From NCBI RefSeq assembly GCF_016125515.1, contig NZ_WGLO01000003.1:1-64000 (forward strand): a stretch of DNA of 64,000 nt, in the 5' to 3' direction. The position numbers were made by a program, and so were the translations under genes. Positions 53,258 through 62,775 of this stretch are shown one piece after another (within the stretch, counting starts at the first letter, position 1; every line of letters begins with the position of its first letter). Origin of the DNA: Hyphomonas sp. (lineage in GTDB: Bacteria; Pseudomonadota; Alphaproteobacteria; Caulobacterales; Hyphomonadaceae). A model generated the notes under the pieces. It did no database searches. It worked only from the letters and a program-made list of their open reading frames with translations, and was not told the DNA's origin.

Positions 53258-55135
53258 GTGTTCCAGATACCTACACTGAACAGCGATATCCTGCTGATCA
53301 ACTTCGACTCACCGAGTTCGCCCTCCATCAACATCAATCTGGCTAAAAATCTGTCAGGCAGTCACACGCATGGCTGGGGACTTGGCTGGTATCCGGGAAA
53401 CCAGTCGTCTGCGATGGTGATCAAGGACCCGGCGGCCCGCGGCACGCAGGTGTTCACCGATAGTCTCACGGACTGGTCGAACTTCCGGTCGCACGTCTTC
53501 TTCTGCAAAGTCCGCGGCGCTGATCAGGGGTACAATCAGGCCGACACACAGCCGTTCACCCGCAGCTTTGCGGGTTCCGACTGGCTGTTCATGCACAATG
53601 GCGACCTCGACAAACAGGCGCTGACGCAGATCTTCGAAGGCGACGTCCGCCTGCTCGAGCCGGTCGGCGGCACCGATTCGGAGCTCGCTTTCTGCAACCT
53701 GCTCGCCCACATGCAGGCCCACGGCGCCCGCAAGCTGGCTCAGGTTGACCCCAATGAAATCCTGTCCTGGTTCCAGCGTTTCGACCAGCTCGGCAGTTCG
53801 GATATGTACCTCAGCGACGGGCAGACCGTCTGCTGCTTCCATGGATCGCGCTCACCCAAGAAGCTCTACTATTCGCGCCTCCGACCACCCAACAACCTCC
53901 ACGTCCTCGATTCAGAGGCAATCCGGGTTGCCGTCGATGACCCGCGCGATGCCTTCCGCACGGCGCTGGTCGTCACCTCCACCCGGTTCGACACCGGCGA
54001 CTGGATCGAGATGCAGCCGGGCCAGCTGATCCTCGCCAATCGCGGCGTGGTCACCTGGAACAGCAGCGCCGGCGGCGCCGTCTGGGCCGTTCAGCCGGAC
54101 ACGGTCATACGGCCCGCAGGCGGCACCGCCGGCTCGCTGATGCATCAGACGCAGGCTGCCCAGGGGCAGGCGCAAGCCGTGTCGATCGCTCCGGTGATCC
54201 AGGAGTTCGTGACGAGCACCCGCGCGATCACCCAGACGGTTGAAGGGCGCAGCCTTTCCTACCGCCTGTTCGATGTGACCCACACCACGCACTACCAGTA
54301 TTCAGAACCCGTCGAACGCAGCACGCACCTCTTTCGCCTGATCCCGACGGACGATCTGATCCAGGAAGTTGTGCATTCGAAGTTGACCCTGTCCTCGGCT
54401 GCTGAAGAAATTCAGTATGAGGACGTGTTCGGCAACCAATCGGTCCATTGTGAGATTACAACGCCCTACCAGGACCTGTCAGTCACGGCGACCAGCCGGG
54501 TGAAGATCTACCAGTCCCCGCCGGACGATCACGGCATTGCGTTGCGCCAGACGTCGATCCCGCTAATCTGGATGCCCTGGCAGCGCCAGATGATGCTGCC
54601 TTACCTTCTGCCGCCGGAACTTCCGGAGAGCCAACTTCGAGAGCTGACCAATTACGCGATGAGTTTTGTCGAGCGGAACGATTATCATCTGCTCCGCACG
54701 ATCAACGATATCAATCTCAGTATCTACAAGGACTTCCAGTACGTGCCGGGTAGCACCCAGATCAGCACGACGCCGTTCGAGGTCTACACCAACCGGCGCG
54801 GGGTCTGTCAGGACTTTGCCAACCTGTTCATCTGCCTCACGCGGTTGCTCAGCCTGCCTGCGCGTTACCGGATGGGCTACATCTACACGGGCGCCAACTA
54901 CACCAACAAGATCCAGTCGGATGCGTCGCACGCCTGGGCGGAAGTCTATCTGCCTTATGTCGGCTGGCGCGGCTTTGACCCCACCAATGGCTGCGCCGCC
55001 AATCAGGATCACATCCGCGTGGCGTGCGGGCGCAACTATGTGGACGCCACGCCGACTTCGGGCACCATCTACAAGGGTGGCGGCATCGAAAGCCTTCGCG
55101 TCGAAGTGCGCATGGATGAAGTTCAGGGGCCGTAG
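53258..55135 (+). CDS. Class II glutamine amidotransferase-like - transglutaminase fusion
   Basis: A 625-residue protein with two parts. Residues 8-270 resemble class II (Ntn) glutamine amidotransferases: LLINFDSPSSPSININ, HTHGWGLGWYPG, KVRGADQGYNQADTQPF, WLFMHNGDL, GTDSELAFC. The expected nucleophile right after the initiator Met is not Cys; the aligned residue is Ser9 in LNSDILL behind an eight-residue leader. Residues 340-615 are a transglutaminase unit with its N-terminal domain and triad Cys517 (RGVCQDFANL), His558 (SHAWAEVYL), Asp574 (GFDPTNG). Start GTG 53258 with a weak AAAGAG; CTG 53276 is an unusual alternative. Divergent from the DUF2126 gene, so probably in the same process. Confidence 0.85.
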   Translation: MFQIPTLNSDILLINFDSPSSPSININLAKNLSGSHTHGWGLGWYPGNQSSAMVIKDPAARGTQVFTDSLTDWSNFRSHVFFCKVRGADQGYNQADTQPFTRSFAGSDWLFMHNGDLDKQALTQIFEGDVRLLEPVGGTDSELAFCNLLAHMQAHGARKLAQVDPNEILSWFQRFDQLGSSDMYLSDGQTVCCFHGSRSPKKLYYSRLRPPNNLHVLDSEAIRVAVDDPRDAFRTALVVTSTRFDTGDWIEMQPGQLILANRGVVTWNSSAGGAVWAVQPDTVIRPAGGTAGSLMHQTQAAQGQAQAVSIAPVIQEFVTSTRAITQTVEGRSLSYRLFDVTHTTHYQYSEPVERSTHLFRLIPTDDLIQEVVHSKLTLSSAAEEIQYEDVFGNQSVHCEITTPYQDLSVTATSRVKIYQSPPDDHGIALRQTSIPLIWMPWQRQMMLPYLLPPELPESQLRELTNYAMSFVERNDYHLLRTINDINLSIYKDFQYVPGSTQISTTPFEVYTNRRGVCQDFANLFICLTRLLSLPARYRMGYIYTGANYTNKIQSDASHAWAEVYLPYVGWRGFDPTNGCAANQDHIRVACGRNYVDATPTSGTIYKGGGIESLRVEVRMDEVQGP

Positions 55136-55157
55136 ACATTTCTACGGCCGTCTGGGG

Positions 55158-56855
55158 TCAGGCAGATTCGACTTTGGGGCTCAAACGGTCACGCAGTTCG
55201 CGCTTGAGGAATTTGCCGCTGGCATTGCGAGGCAAGGCCTCATCGAGGAACCAGATATAGCGAGGGACTTTGTGCTTCGCCATGATCACCGCGCAATGTT
55301 CGCGCAGCTCTGAATCGCTCACACGTTTGCCCGGTTTCAGCACCACTGCCGCGCCGACTTCTTCTCCGAGACGCTCGTCCGCCACACCGAACACGCAGCA
55401 TTCAGCAACGGCGACATGCCGATAGATCGTGGCTTCGACCTCGGCGCAGTAAACATTCTCGCCGCCGCGCAGCACCATGTCCTTTTTGCGGTCAACGATG
55501 AAGATGAAGCCGTTCTCGTCGATCCTGGCGACGTCACCGGTGTGCAGCCAGCCGTCGGTGATCGACGCCGCCGTTGCTTCCGGACGGTTGATGTATCCCT
55601 TGATGACGGATGAGCCTTTGACCCAAAGCTCACCCACCTGGCCGGGCGGAACGGTGTTGCCATCGTCATCGACGCACTTGGCTTCAAAGTTCGGCATGTA
55701 AGGGCCGGCGGTGTCCGGTTTGTCCACGAAGAAGTCGCCGGAAACCGACGTGATGATCCCGCAGGTTTCGGTCATGCCATAGCCGGTGCTCGGCCGGGCA
55801 GTGGCCACCTGGGCTTCGATCTTGAGCACAAGATCCGGCGGCACTTGTGCCCCGCCGCCCGCCAGCGCGGTCAGGCTCGACGTGTCCGTCTTGGCGAAGT
55901 CCGGATGGTTGATCAGTTCGCGCGCCATCACGGGCACGCCGCTCATGCCGGTGACCCGCTCGCGCTCGATCATCCGGAGCGCTTCGCCGGCATCCCAGCG
56001 ATACATCAGCACCAGCGTGCCGCCTGCGGCCGTTGCCGCGTAGGCTCCGCAATTGTTGGCCGTCACGTGGAACAGCGGCGTGGTGATCAAGGTCACAGGA
56101 ATCGGGGGAGTCGCGGGCGGCACCAATCCGGTGGCACGCTCCATGGCGAGCGCCGTGGAAGCACCTGCAAACATCATGTTCATCAGGTTCGCCACACATC
56201 CGCGATGGGTCAGCTGAGCTCCCTTGGGGAATCCTGTCGTTCCGGAAGTGTAGAAAATGCAGGCGTCGGAGTCGGGATCGACCTTCACATCCGGCATGTC
56301 GCCGCCCTGTGCGATGACGTCGCTCCACGACGTGACATCCGGGCCAGCATCCGGAATGCGCACGCCTACCAGCTTCAGCTTTCCAGCCAGATCCGTGCAT
56401 TCGCGGAACCGCTCAAGGCGCTCGGCATCCAGGAACATGACTTTCGGCGCCGAGTCGTTCAGCGCGTAAGTCATTTCCTCGGGTGTCCACCAGGCGTTCA
56501 TGCCAACCACAGCCACGCCGATCGACACGCAGGCCCAGTAGATCAGCATCCATTCGGGATAGTTGCGCATGGCGATGGCCACGCGGTCACCCGGCTTCAC
56601 GCCCTGGCTCACAAGCCACGCGGCAACGGCGTTCACTTGCTTGTGGGAGTCGGCATAGGTGAGCCGTTCGTCGCCATAGACCAGATAAGGCCGTTCCGCG
56701 AACTGGACGGTGGACAGCCAGAATTCCCGGACACTCGGCGGGGCGTTCTTGTAGTTCAGGAGGCGGTGACCCAGCACGTCGGCGACTTCGATTTCGAATG
56801 CGCCGCCCGGTCCGGTCAATTCTTCGCGGGCCTTCTTGAGCTCGGCGTAATGCAT
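55158..56855 (-). CDS. Acyl-CoA ligase (AMP-binding, FadD-like)
   Basis: Activates a carboxylic acid to its CoA thioester via an acyl-AMP. 565 residues with the AMP-binding signature CIFYTSGTTGFPKGAQLTH, the motif STGYGMTETCGIIT, WLHTGDVARIDENGFIFIVDRKKD and the C-terminal catalytic Lys region RNASGKFLKRELRD. I start at ATG 56855, preceded by GGGGAGAGAG; an ATG at 56873 lacks a site. It converges on the transglutaminase gene. Nearby acyl-CoA dehydrogenase and aldehyde dehydrogenase suggest fatty or aromatic acid catabolism; substrate cannot be named. Confidence 0.92.
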   Translation of the reverse strand: MHYAELKKAREELTGPGGAFEIEVADVLGHRLLNYKNAPPSVREFWLSTVQFAERPYLVYGDERLTYADSHKQVNAVAAWLVSQGVKPGDRVAIAMRNYPEWMLIYWACVSIGVAVVGMNAWWTPEEMTYALNDSAPKVMFLDAERLERFRECTDLAGKLKLVGVRIPDAGPDVTSWSDVIAQGGDMPDVKVDPDSDACIFYTSGTTGFPKGAQLTHRGCVANLMNMMFAGASTALAMERATGLVPPATPPIPVTLITTPLFHVTANNCGAYAATAAGGTLVLMYRWDAGEALRMIERERVTGMSGVPVMARELINHPDFAKTDTSSLTALAGGGAQVPPDLVLKIEAQVATARPSTGYGMTETCGIITSVSGDFFVDKPDTAGPYMPNFEAKCVDDDGNTVPPGQVGELWVKGSSVIKGYINRPEATAASITDGWLHTGDVARIDENGFIFIVDRKKDMVLRGGENVYCAEVEATIYRHVAVAECCVFGVADERLGEEVGAAVVLKPGKRVSDSELREHCAVIMAKHKVPRYIWFLDEALPRNASGKFLKRELRDRLSPKVESA

Positions 56856-56986
56856 CTCTCTCCCCAATTCCATTCAACTGATTTTGGGAAGATCATGCAC
56901 AGAACGCGGGGGAAAGGAACACATGGCGCAAGGGCAGGCACTGCATCCGGCGGTGCAGCGGCGAGGGCCTTTTAAAGGGCTGTCAT

Positions 56987-58612
56987 TTACCTCAGCTTGG
57001 GCCTCGGCATCAGGAAAACAGCCGAAAACACCAATACGAACCAGAGCATGATCACGTAGAAACAGTCGCGGAAGGCCAGCTCGGTCGCTTCGGAGGCAAT
57101 CTGCTGGCTTATGTTTTGGAAAGCGCTTGTGAACGCCGTCAGCTGGGGCATTCCGGTCGTCTCCAGTGCCTGCGCCTGCAGCGCGTGCTGGTACAGGAAC
57201 TCCGAGTTCGCTTCGTTCATTTCCGAAACCAGATGCTCGCCATGAAACAGCATGCGCCGCTGCAGCAGCACGGCCAGCAGGTTCACGCCGAATGCGCCGC
57301 CCGCCTGCATCAGGAATGAGACGCCGCCGGTCGCCGAGGCAAGCAGGTGCTGTGGCACGGCGCGGACGGCCGTGGTGTTCGCCGGCGACATGCTGAAACT
57401 GATGCCGACCCGGCTGAGAACGATCCAGCTGACCAGCACCCAATAGGGGGTCAGCGCCGTGACGCCGGAAAGCAGGAACGCAGAGGCAGCAAAGCTGAAC
57501 GTGCCGAAACCGAGGAGCCAACGCGGGTCGATCTGGTCGGTCAGCCGGCCAGCAATCGGAAAACCGACCACCATGGCGAGGCCGGCGGGGATCATCATCA
57601 CGCCGGCCGCCGTGGGAGAATACCCCTGAACAAGCTGCACAAACAGCGGGATAAGATAGGTCGACCCATAGATCGCAGTGCCGGTCGCCACGATCACTAT
57701 GCTGAACGCCCAGAACTGCCGGTACTTGAAGATCGCCGGATTGAGCGCGGGGAAAGGATGACGCCGTTCCCAGAAGAAAAACACGATGCCCGCCAATGTC
57801 GAAACGGCGATCCGGATCAGGGTCTTGTCCGAATCCCATCCGTCCCGGTTGGCGTTTGCGAAGGCGGACAGCAAACCCACCAATGCCACTGCCAGCAGGA
57901 TCAAGCCCTGCCAGTCGAGCGGCTGCTTCCTTGCACCGGCCCGGTCGCCGGAAGGCATCAGGAACGGAGACACCATCAGCGCGAGTATCGCGAGAGGCAA
58001 TGTGGCCACGAAAACAAGCCGCCAGCTGGCGACGTCGACCGCAATTCCGCCCAGCGCAGGTCCAAAGGCTGGCGCCAGAACCACGCCAATGGAGAACAAT
58101 CCCATCGCGGTGCCGCGTTGGCGGTCCGGAAAGGTCTTGAAGATCAGGAACATCGACATCGGCTGCAGCAGGCCCGCCGACACGCCCTGCATGGCGCGGG
58201 ACAGGATGAGCAGCTCGAGGGTATTGCTGACGGCGCCCAGCAACGACCCCAGAATGAACGATGCCATTCCGAACACATAGGTAGCGCGCGGGCCAAAGTT
58301 GGTCATGGCCCAGGCATTCGCCAGCATGGCCAGCGTTGAGGAGGCCAGGAAAGCAGTCGACATCCATTGTGCCTGATCCTGGCCCAGGCCGAATGCCCCA
58401 ATGATGGCGGGCAGGGCCACGTTCACGGTCGTTGCCGCCAACAGGGTCGACATGGACCCCATCAGCATCGTCAACAGGAGGAACCAGCGATAGTTTGCCC
58501 CGAACTGCGCAAAACGCTCGCGGATCGCGGCACCGGCATCTTCAGGAATCTCAACGCTCGCCCGTGCAGGTGGCGAGCCGGCAGGTAGCGACATGCCTGC
58601 CGCGCTGGTCAA
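56987..58612 (-). CDS. EmrB-type MFS drug transporter (14 membrane helices)
   Basis: A 541-residue inner-membrane proton antiporter of the DHA2 family. Fourteen hydrophobic segments are visible, with motif A-like ANAWAMTNFGPRATYVFG and motif C-like ALGGIAVDVASWRLVFVATLPLAI. It works with the HlyD-type protein to export hydrophobic toxins through an outer-membrane channel. The TTG start overlaps the hlyD stop (TTGA), giving coupling; ATG 58594 is an alternative with a poor site. Confidence 0.92.
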   Translation of the reverse strand: MTSAAGMSLPAGSPPARASVEIPEDAGAAIRERFAQFGANYRWFLLLTMLMGSMSTLLAATTVNVALPAIIGAFGLGQDQAQWMSTAFLASSTLAMLANAWAMTNFGPRATYVFGMASFILGSLLGAVSNTLELLILSRAMQGVSAGLLQPMSMFLIFKTFPDRQRGTAMGLFSIGVVLAPAFGPALGGIAVDVASWRLVFVATLPLAILALMVSPFLMPSGDRAGARKQPLDWQGLILLAVALVGLLSAFANANRDGWDSDKTLIRIAVSTLAGIVFFFWERRHPFPALNPAIFKYRQFWAFSIVIVATGTAIYGSTYLIPLFVQLVQGYSPTAAGVMMIPAGLAMVVGFPIAGRLTDQIDPRWLLGFGTFSFAASAFLLSGVTALTPYWVLVSWIVLSRVGISFSMSPANTTAVRAVPQHLLASATGGVSFLMQAGGAFGVNLLAVLLQRRMLFHGEHLVSEMNEANSEFLYQHALQAQALETTGMPQLTAFTSAFQNISQQIASEATELAFRDCFYVIMLWFVLVFSAVFLMPRPKLR

Positions 58613-59772
58613 GTCTTCGCCGGCGAGCGTTCGGACTTGCGGATCCGTACACGCACCATCGTGCCAGCCCTCAGGTGGACAACCGTCGAGTCGAGATCAA
58701 TCCGGACCTTGATCCTCTGGGTGATCTTCGTGAACACGCCATTGGCATTCGGGTTCGGCATCATGGCCGCTTCCGACAATGTCGTCTCGCGGATACCCGT
58801 CACATGCCCTTTCAGGGTATTTCCCGGATTACTGTCCGCTATCACGAGCACGCTCGCACCCGGATGGATATTGCGGATGTCGGTTTCCTTGATGTTGGCC
58901 GTGATCCAGACATTTGCCGGATCGTGCATCAGCGCCATCCGGAAGCCGCGCAGCGAATGCTCGCCGGGATCATAGAAGAGTTCGTCTATGACACCGCCGA
59001 CGGGCGCGCGGATCGTATGCTGTTCCACCACCACCTTCTGCGCCTCGACGCGCGCTTCGGCCTGTTCCAGCTCAGCCTTCAGCACGGTCAGGTCATAATC
59101 GATCAGCCGCACTTCTTCGCCTGTGATGCTCGCCGTGCGTTGCTCGGCTGCGGCGGTTTCGCGTTCGGCCTGTGCCCTCAGCAAAGCTTGCTGCGCGGTC
59201 TCCAGCGCGTTCTTTGCCTGATCATAGGTGCTCTTCGGAATCCGGCCCTGATCCAGCAGGTTCTTGGTCCGGTCGTGTTCCTGCTGCGCCGTTTCGAGAT
59301 TGGACCGGGCGGCTTCGACTGATGCCGATGCCGAGCGCGTACCTGCCTGGCGGGCAGCGACCTGGCTGCCGGCCTTGGATGCGGAGAGACCTGCGCGGGC
59401 CTCTTCACGGGCGATTTCGGCGCGTAGCCGCGCGGCCTCCGCCTCGTACTCCGCCAGCGTGAATTCGGCTTCTCGGTCGTCGATCGTATAGAGAACGTCG
59501 CCTTCGGCCACGCGGTCGCCTTCGCTGACCGCCACGCGTGTGATCCGGCCGGATATGTCGGTAGAGACAGCGATCATTTCGGAGGCGACGCGCGCGTCCG
59601 CAGTCGTCACATAAGCGGCGCGGTCCATCACGAAATGCGTTGCCAGAAGCACAAACAACAACACAGCCCCGGCAGCCAGCCAGCGCCGGGACTGCTGCGA
59701 CTGCAACAGGCGCCGGGCCCGCTGCGGAAGCGTCAATTGGCGGTCATCAAGCAGTTGCGTATCACCGTCCAT
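58609..59772 (-). CDS. EmrA/HlyD-type membrane-fusion protein
   Basis: A 387-residue protein: a cytoplasmic N terminus, one membrane helix (about 33-53, LAAGAVLLFVLLATHFVMD), lipoyl half motif VAVSEGDRVAEGDVLYTI, a long coiled coil of about 130 residues rich in Ala/Glu/Gln, the second half motif HTIRAPVGGVIDELFYDPGEH and a beta barrel. It is the periplasmic adaptor of the EmrB-type pump that follows by overlap. The coding start lies behind a leader hairpin at 59782-59800 and near a possible operator at 59864-59875. No MarR or TetR regulator is adjacent. Confidence 0.92.
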   Translation of the reverse strand: MDGDTQLLDDRQLTLPQRARRLLQSQQSRRWLAAGAVLLFVLLATHFVMDRAAYVTTADARVASEMIAVSTDISGRITRVAVSEGDRVAEGDVLYTIDDREAEFTLAEYEAEAARLRAEIAREEARAGLSASKAGSQVAARQAGTRSASASVEAARSNLETAQQEHDRTKNLLDQGRIPKSTYDQAKNALETAQQALLRAQAERETAAAEQRTASITGEEVRLIDYDLTVLKAELEQAEARVEAQKVVVEQHTIRAPVGGVIDELFYDPGEHSLRGFRMALMHDPANVWITANIKETDIRNIHPGASVLVIADSNPGNTLKGHVTGIRETTLSEAAMMPNPNANGVFTKITQRIKVRIDLDSTVVHLRAGTMVRVRIRKSERSPAKT

Positions 59773-59781
59773 TGGTCGCGT

Positions 59782-59800
59782 CCGGCAAAGGGATTGCCGG
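59782..59800 (-). other. Leader stem-loop before the EmrA-like gene
   Basis: CCGGCAA (59782-59788) pairs with TTGCCGG (59794-59800) over a 5-base loop. In the transcript it stands 9 bases before the ATG. A strong ribosome-binding-like GGGAGGAAAAGG lies on the far side of the hairpin, about 30 bases from the start, so the hairpin may position or hide the start region. Confidence 0.45.
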
Positions 59801-59863
59801 CCTTTTCCTCCCTGCGGTCAGTTTCCGGACCCCGGGTTCCCGGTGATTCCACTGCCGTGAATT

Positions 59864-59875
59864 CCGATTGATCGG
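59864..59875. promoter_or_regulatory. Perfect palindrome, candidate operator for the efflux pair
   Basis: CCGATTGATCGG is a palindrome with 5-base arms and a 2-base centre, next to TATATAAC at 59876-59883, which is a possible -10 region. It lies in the 162-base gap upstream of the EmrA/EmrB-type genes, the usual place for a MarR or TetR operator. No cognate regulator is identified in the window. Confidence 0.4.
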
Positions 59876-59934
59876 TATATAACGCAAAGGCAAGCAAGCC
59901 CTATTTCGTGAGGGCAGAGCCCGACCTCCAGTCG

Positions 59935-61059
59935 CTAGGGGCAACCGATTGCCCGGGCGATGATGTTGCGATGGACTTCGCTGGTTCCGGAGTAGATCGT
60001 GGCGGCCCGGGTCGCGAAATATTTCGCCAGTGCAAAGTCGCTGTTTGGTGCCAGTTCGATGCCGATTTCTGTGATCGCCTGGTGCAGTTCGGTTGCGAGC
60101 ACCTTGAGCACAGATGTGGCAGGCGCCTCGTCGATCCGGATACGTCCGGCACCCGCGTGGACCTCCAGCGCTTCGAACATGTCGATCCGCAAGTCGAGTT
60201 CGGCAAGGCGTGCCTGCAAGGCCGGATCGGCATACCCGGAGTCCCTGTACCCGCGCTCGGCAGCGCGAAAGGCCCGGCGCAACATGCCGGTGGTCGTGTT
60301 GTTCGACCGCGCAATGGCCATTAACCGCTTCGCTGTCTTCCAGCCCGCTCCAATGTTGCCAACGCGGTCAGCAGCCGGTGTGCGTACACGGTCGAAGAAG
60401 ACCTCGTTGGTTTCGTGGTCGCCATCGATGAACCGGATCGGGTTCACGGTGATACCGGGGCGGTCCATCTCGATCAGCAGGAAGACGAGCCCGTCGCCGC
60501 CTGTGCTGCCTGCCTCGCAGCGGGCGAGCAGGAACATGTGCGTTGCGTACTGGGCGAAGCTTGTCCAGATCTTGCTGCCGCTAAGAATGAAGTCGTCGCC
60601 ATCACGTTCAGCGCGCAGCGACAGGGCGGAGAGGTCCGATCCGGCTTGCGGCTCGGAAAAGCCCTGGCACCACTCGTGCTGCCCGTTCAGAATGGCGGGC
60701 AGGTAACGGGCTTTCTGTTCAGGCGTGCCTTCCGCAATGATCAGTGGGCCGATCGTGCGAATTCCGGACGATTGCAGCAATGGTGCGTCGCGCATCGCGC
60801 AAGCATTCTCGAAATAGAGCCGCTGCTCCGTGCTCCAGCCCGCACCGCCATGTTCGACCGGCCAGGATTGGGCGTACCAGCCCTGCGCATGCAGTTTTTC
60901 TCGCCAGGCTGCGCAGGCCCAAGGGGCGGACTTCAAGCCGGTTGTCGCACGGCCCGCTGCCCGCAATTCGTCGGTCAGGGCTGTGTCGAGAAAGGTATCG
61001 ACCGCGCGCTGGAATGCCTCACCGGCCTCGCTGGTTGTGATTCCGAAGCTTCCGTCCAC
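59935..61059 (-). CDS. Acyl-CoA dehydrogenase
   Basis: A 374-residue FAD enzyme that introduces a double bond into an acyl-CoA. Family segments: WPVEHGGAGWSTEQRLYF, GFSEPQAGSDLSAL (FAD contact), GSKIWTSFAQYA, and the C-terminal YSGTSEVHRNIIARAIG. The GTG start at 61059 has GGGAGAG before it. It is divergent from the aldehyde dehydrogenase, and the 194-base gap contains both promoters but no clear motif. The length fits the ordinary family rather than the longer FadE type. Confidence 0.92.
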   Translation of the reverse strand: MDGSFGITTSEAGEAFQRAVDTFLDTALTDELRAAGRATTGLKSAPWACAAWREKLHAQGWYAQSWPVEHGGAGWSTEQRLYFENACAMRDAPLLQSSGIRTIGPLIIAEGTPEQKARYLPAILNGQHEWCQGFSEPQAGSDLSALSLRAERDGDDFILSGSKIWTSFAQYATHMFLLARCEAGSTGGDGLVFLLIEMDRPGITVNPIRFIDGDHETNEVFFDRVRTPAADRVGNIGAGWKTAKRLMAIARSNNTTTGMLRRAFRAAERGYRDSGYADPALQARLAELDLRIDMFEALEVHAGAGRIRIDEAPATSVLKVLATELHQAITEIGIELAPNSDFALAKYFATRAATIYSGTSEVHRNIIARAIGCP

Positions 61060-61253
61060 GGCGACTCTCCCATGTCACAGCATCGGGTCGAGTACCGCCC
61101 GGCGCAAGAAACCGGGCAATCAGGGAAAGTACGTGGTTGCCCCGCGGTCCACTCGTCCACCTCCGGGTCTTGATCAGCCAAACGGGCCTGTAGAGGGCTC
61201 CGAACTCTTGTGCCATACCTTATCGGGACCAAAAAAACTCGGGAGTGAACACA

Positions 61254-62678
61254 ATGGCAAATCAGACCTATACAATGACGATCAACGGCAAGGCCGTTGC
61301 TGGCGGCGAAACGTTCGGGGTCGAGAACCCAGCGACCGGACAGGTCTTTGCGCAGGCCCCTGATTGTTCGAAGGCCGAACTCGATGCTGCCGTTGCGTCA
61401 GCCCGTGCGGCATTCCCGGCCTGGAAAGCCACCCCGATTGCAAAGCGACGTGAACTGCTCAACGCCATGGCCGGCGTCATCATGCAGAACTTGCCCGAGC
61501 TGTCGCGCCTGCTGACGCGGGAGCAGGGCAAACCGCATCCGGACGCCGAAGGCGATGTCGGCGGCGGCGCTTTCTGGCTCATGGAATCGGCCAAGCACGA
61601 AATTCCCGAGCATGTCTCTGAAGACTCGGCAGAACGCCATGCCGTCACCCGCTACGGGCCCATCGGCGTCGTCGCTGCCATCGTGCCCTGGAACTTCCCG
61701 ATTATTCTCGCTGCCTTCAAGCTGGGGCCCGCCCTGCTGGCCGGCAACACGGTTGTCCTGAAACCCGCGCCGACGACTCCGCTGACCACGCTGCGTATTG
61801 GAGAGCTGCTGCGCGGCGTCCTGCCGGACGGCGTGCTGAACGTCGTTTCGGGATCCGATCGCCTCGGGCCCTGGCTGACGGCCCATCCGGGCATCGACAA
61901 GGTCAGTTTCACCGGCTCCACCCAGACCGGCAAGAAAGTGATGGAGAGCGCCGCTCACTCCCTGAAGCGCGTGACGCTGGAACTGGGCGGCAATGACCCG
62001 GCCATCGTGATGCCGGATGTCGATGTGAAAAAGGTCGCAGAAGATCTCTTCTGGGCCGCGTTCCGCAACACCGGGCAGATCTGTATCGCCACCAAACGTA
62101 TGTACATCCACAAGGACGTGTACGAACCATTGAAGGCGGCCATTGTGGAATACGCCGCCACGGTGAAAGTCGGTGACGGCGCCGAACAGGGCACCCAGAT
62201 CGGCCCGATCCAGAATTCGGCCCAATACAAGCGTGTTCTGGAACTGATCCAGGACGCCAAGGACAATGGCTACAAGTTCCTGATTGGCGGGGACGAGGCC
62301 AAAGTGCCCGGCTACTTCGTACCGATCACCATCCTCGACAACCCGCCGGAAAATGCCCGCATCGTGCAGGAAGAGCAATTCGGCCCGGTCCTGCCGCTCC
62401 TGAAGTTCGACAACCTCGATGAGGTCGTCGGTCGCGCCAATGACAGTGAATACGGTCTCGGCGCCTCGATCTGGACCAGCGACATCGAACGCGCGCAGGA
62501 TATCGCAACGCGCCTTCAGGCGGGCACGGTGTGGATCAACGAGAGCCAACACCTCAGCCCGCACGCGGCCTTCGGCGGCTTCAAGCAGTCCGGTATCGGC
62601 GTCGAGGGCGGCCCCGAAGGCGTGCTCGAATTCTGCCAGGCACAGACCGTGTTCACCCGCAAACCCGCGACCGCCTGA
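61254..62678 (+). CDS. Aldehyde dehydrogenase (NAD(P)-dependent)
   Basis: A 474-residue cytoplasmic enzyme that oxidises an aldehyde to its acid. Conserved elements: IVPWNFPIILAAFKLGPALL, catalytic-Glu motif LELGGNDPAIV, nucleophilic Cys in NTGQICIATKRMYIH and EEQFGPVLPLLKF. I start at ATG 61254, eight bases after GGGAG; GTG 61245 is less likely. The substrate is not readable. It may act with the acyl-CoA ligase and dehydrogenase on the other strand in aldehyde or fatty acid breakdown. Confidence 0.93.
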   Translation: MANQTYTMTINGKAVAGGETFGVENPATGQVFAQAPDCSKAELDAAVASARAAFPAWKATPIAKRRELLNAMAGVIMQNLPELSRLLTREQGKPHPDAEGDVGGGAFWLMESAKHEIPEHVSEDSAERHAVTRYGPIGVVAAIVPWNFPIILAAFKLGPALLAGNTVVLKPAPTTPLTTLRIGELLRGVLPDGVLNVVSGSDRLGPWLTAHPGIDKVSFTGSTQTGKKVMESAAHSLKRVTLELGGNDPAIVMPDVDVKKVAEDLFWAAFRNTGQICIATKRMYIHKDVYEPLKAAIVEYAATVKVGDGAEQGTQIGPIQNSAQYKRVLELIQDAKDNGYKFLIGGDEAKVPGYFVPITILDNPPENARIVQEEQFGPVLPLLKFDNLDEVVGRANDSEYGLGASIWTSDIERAQDIATRLQAGTVWINESQHLSPHAAFGGFKQSGIGVEGGPEGVLEFCQAQTVFTRKPATA

Positions 62679-62775
62679 GCCTTGACGTGGCGGACGGGCC
62701 ACCCGGCGTCACATCTTGTGCGCCGGGGCGTTCATGGCAGTGTGAAGGTCCTTACGGTTCTTCAGAGGCCAAGCC

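Noticed and set aside
53140-53337. 66-codon N-terminal extension of the DUF2126 gene
   Set aside because: It overlaps the divergent amidotransferase start and has no ribosome site; MSITVALNHV is a typical transglutaminase N terminus.
57347-58339. 330-codon open frame antisense to the EmrB-type transporter
   Set aside because: Very basic, low-complexity translation opposite a clear 14-helix transporter; not a gene.
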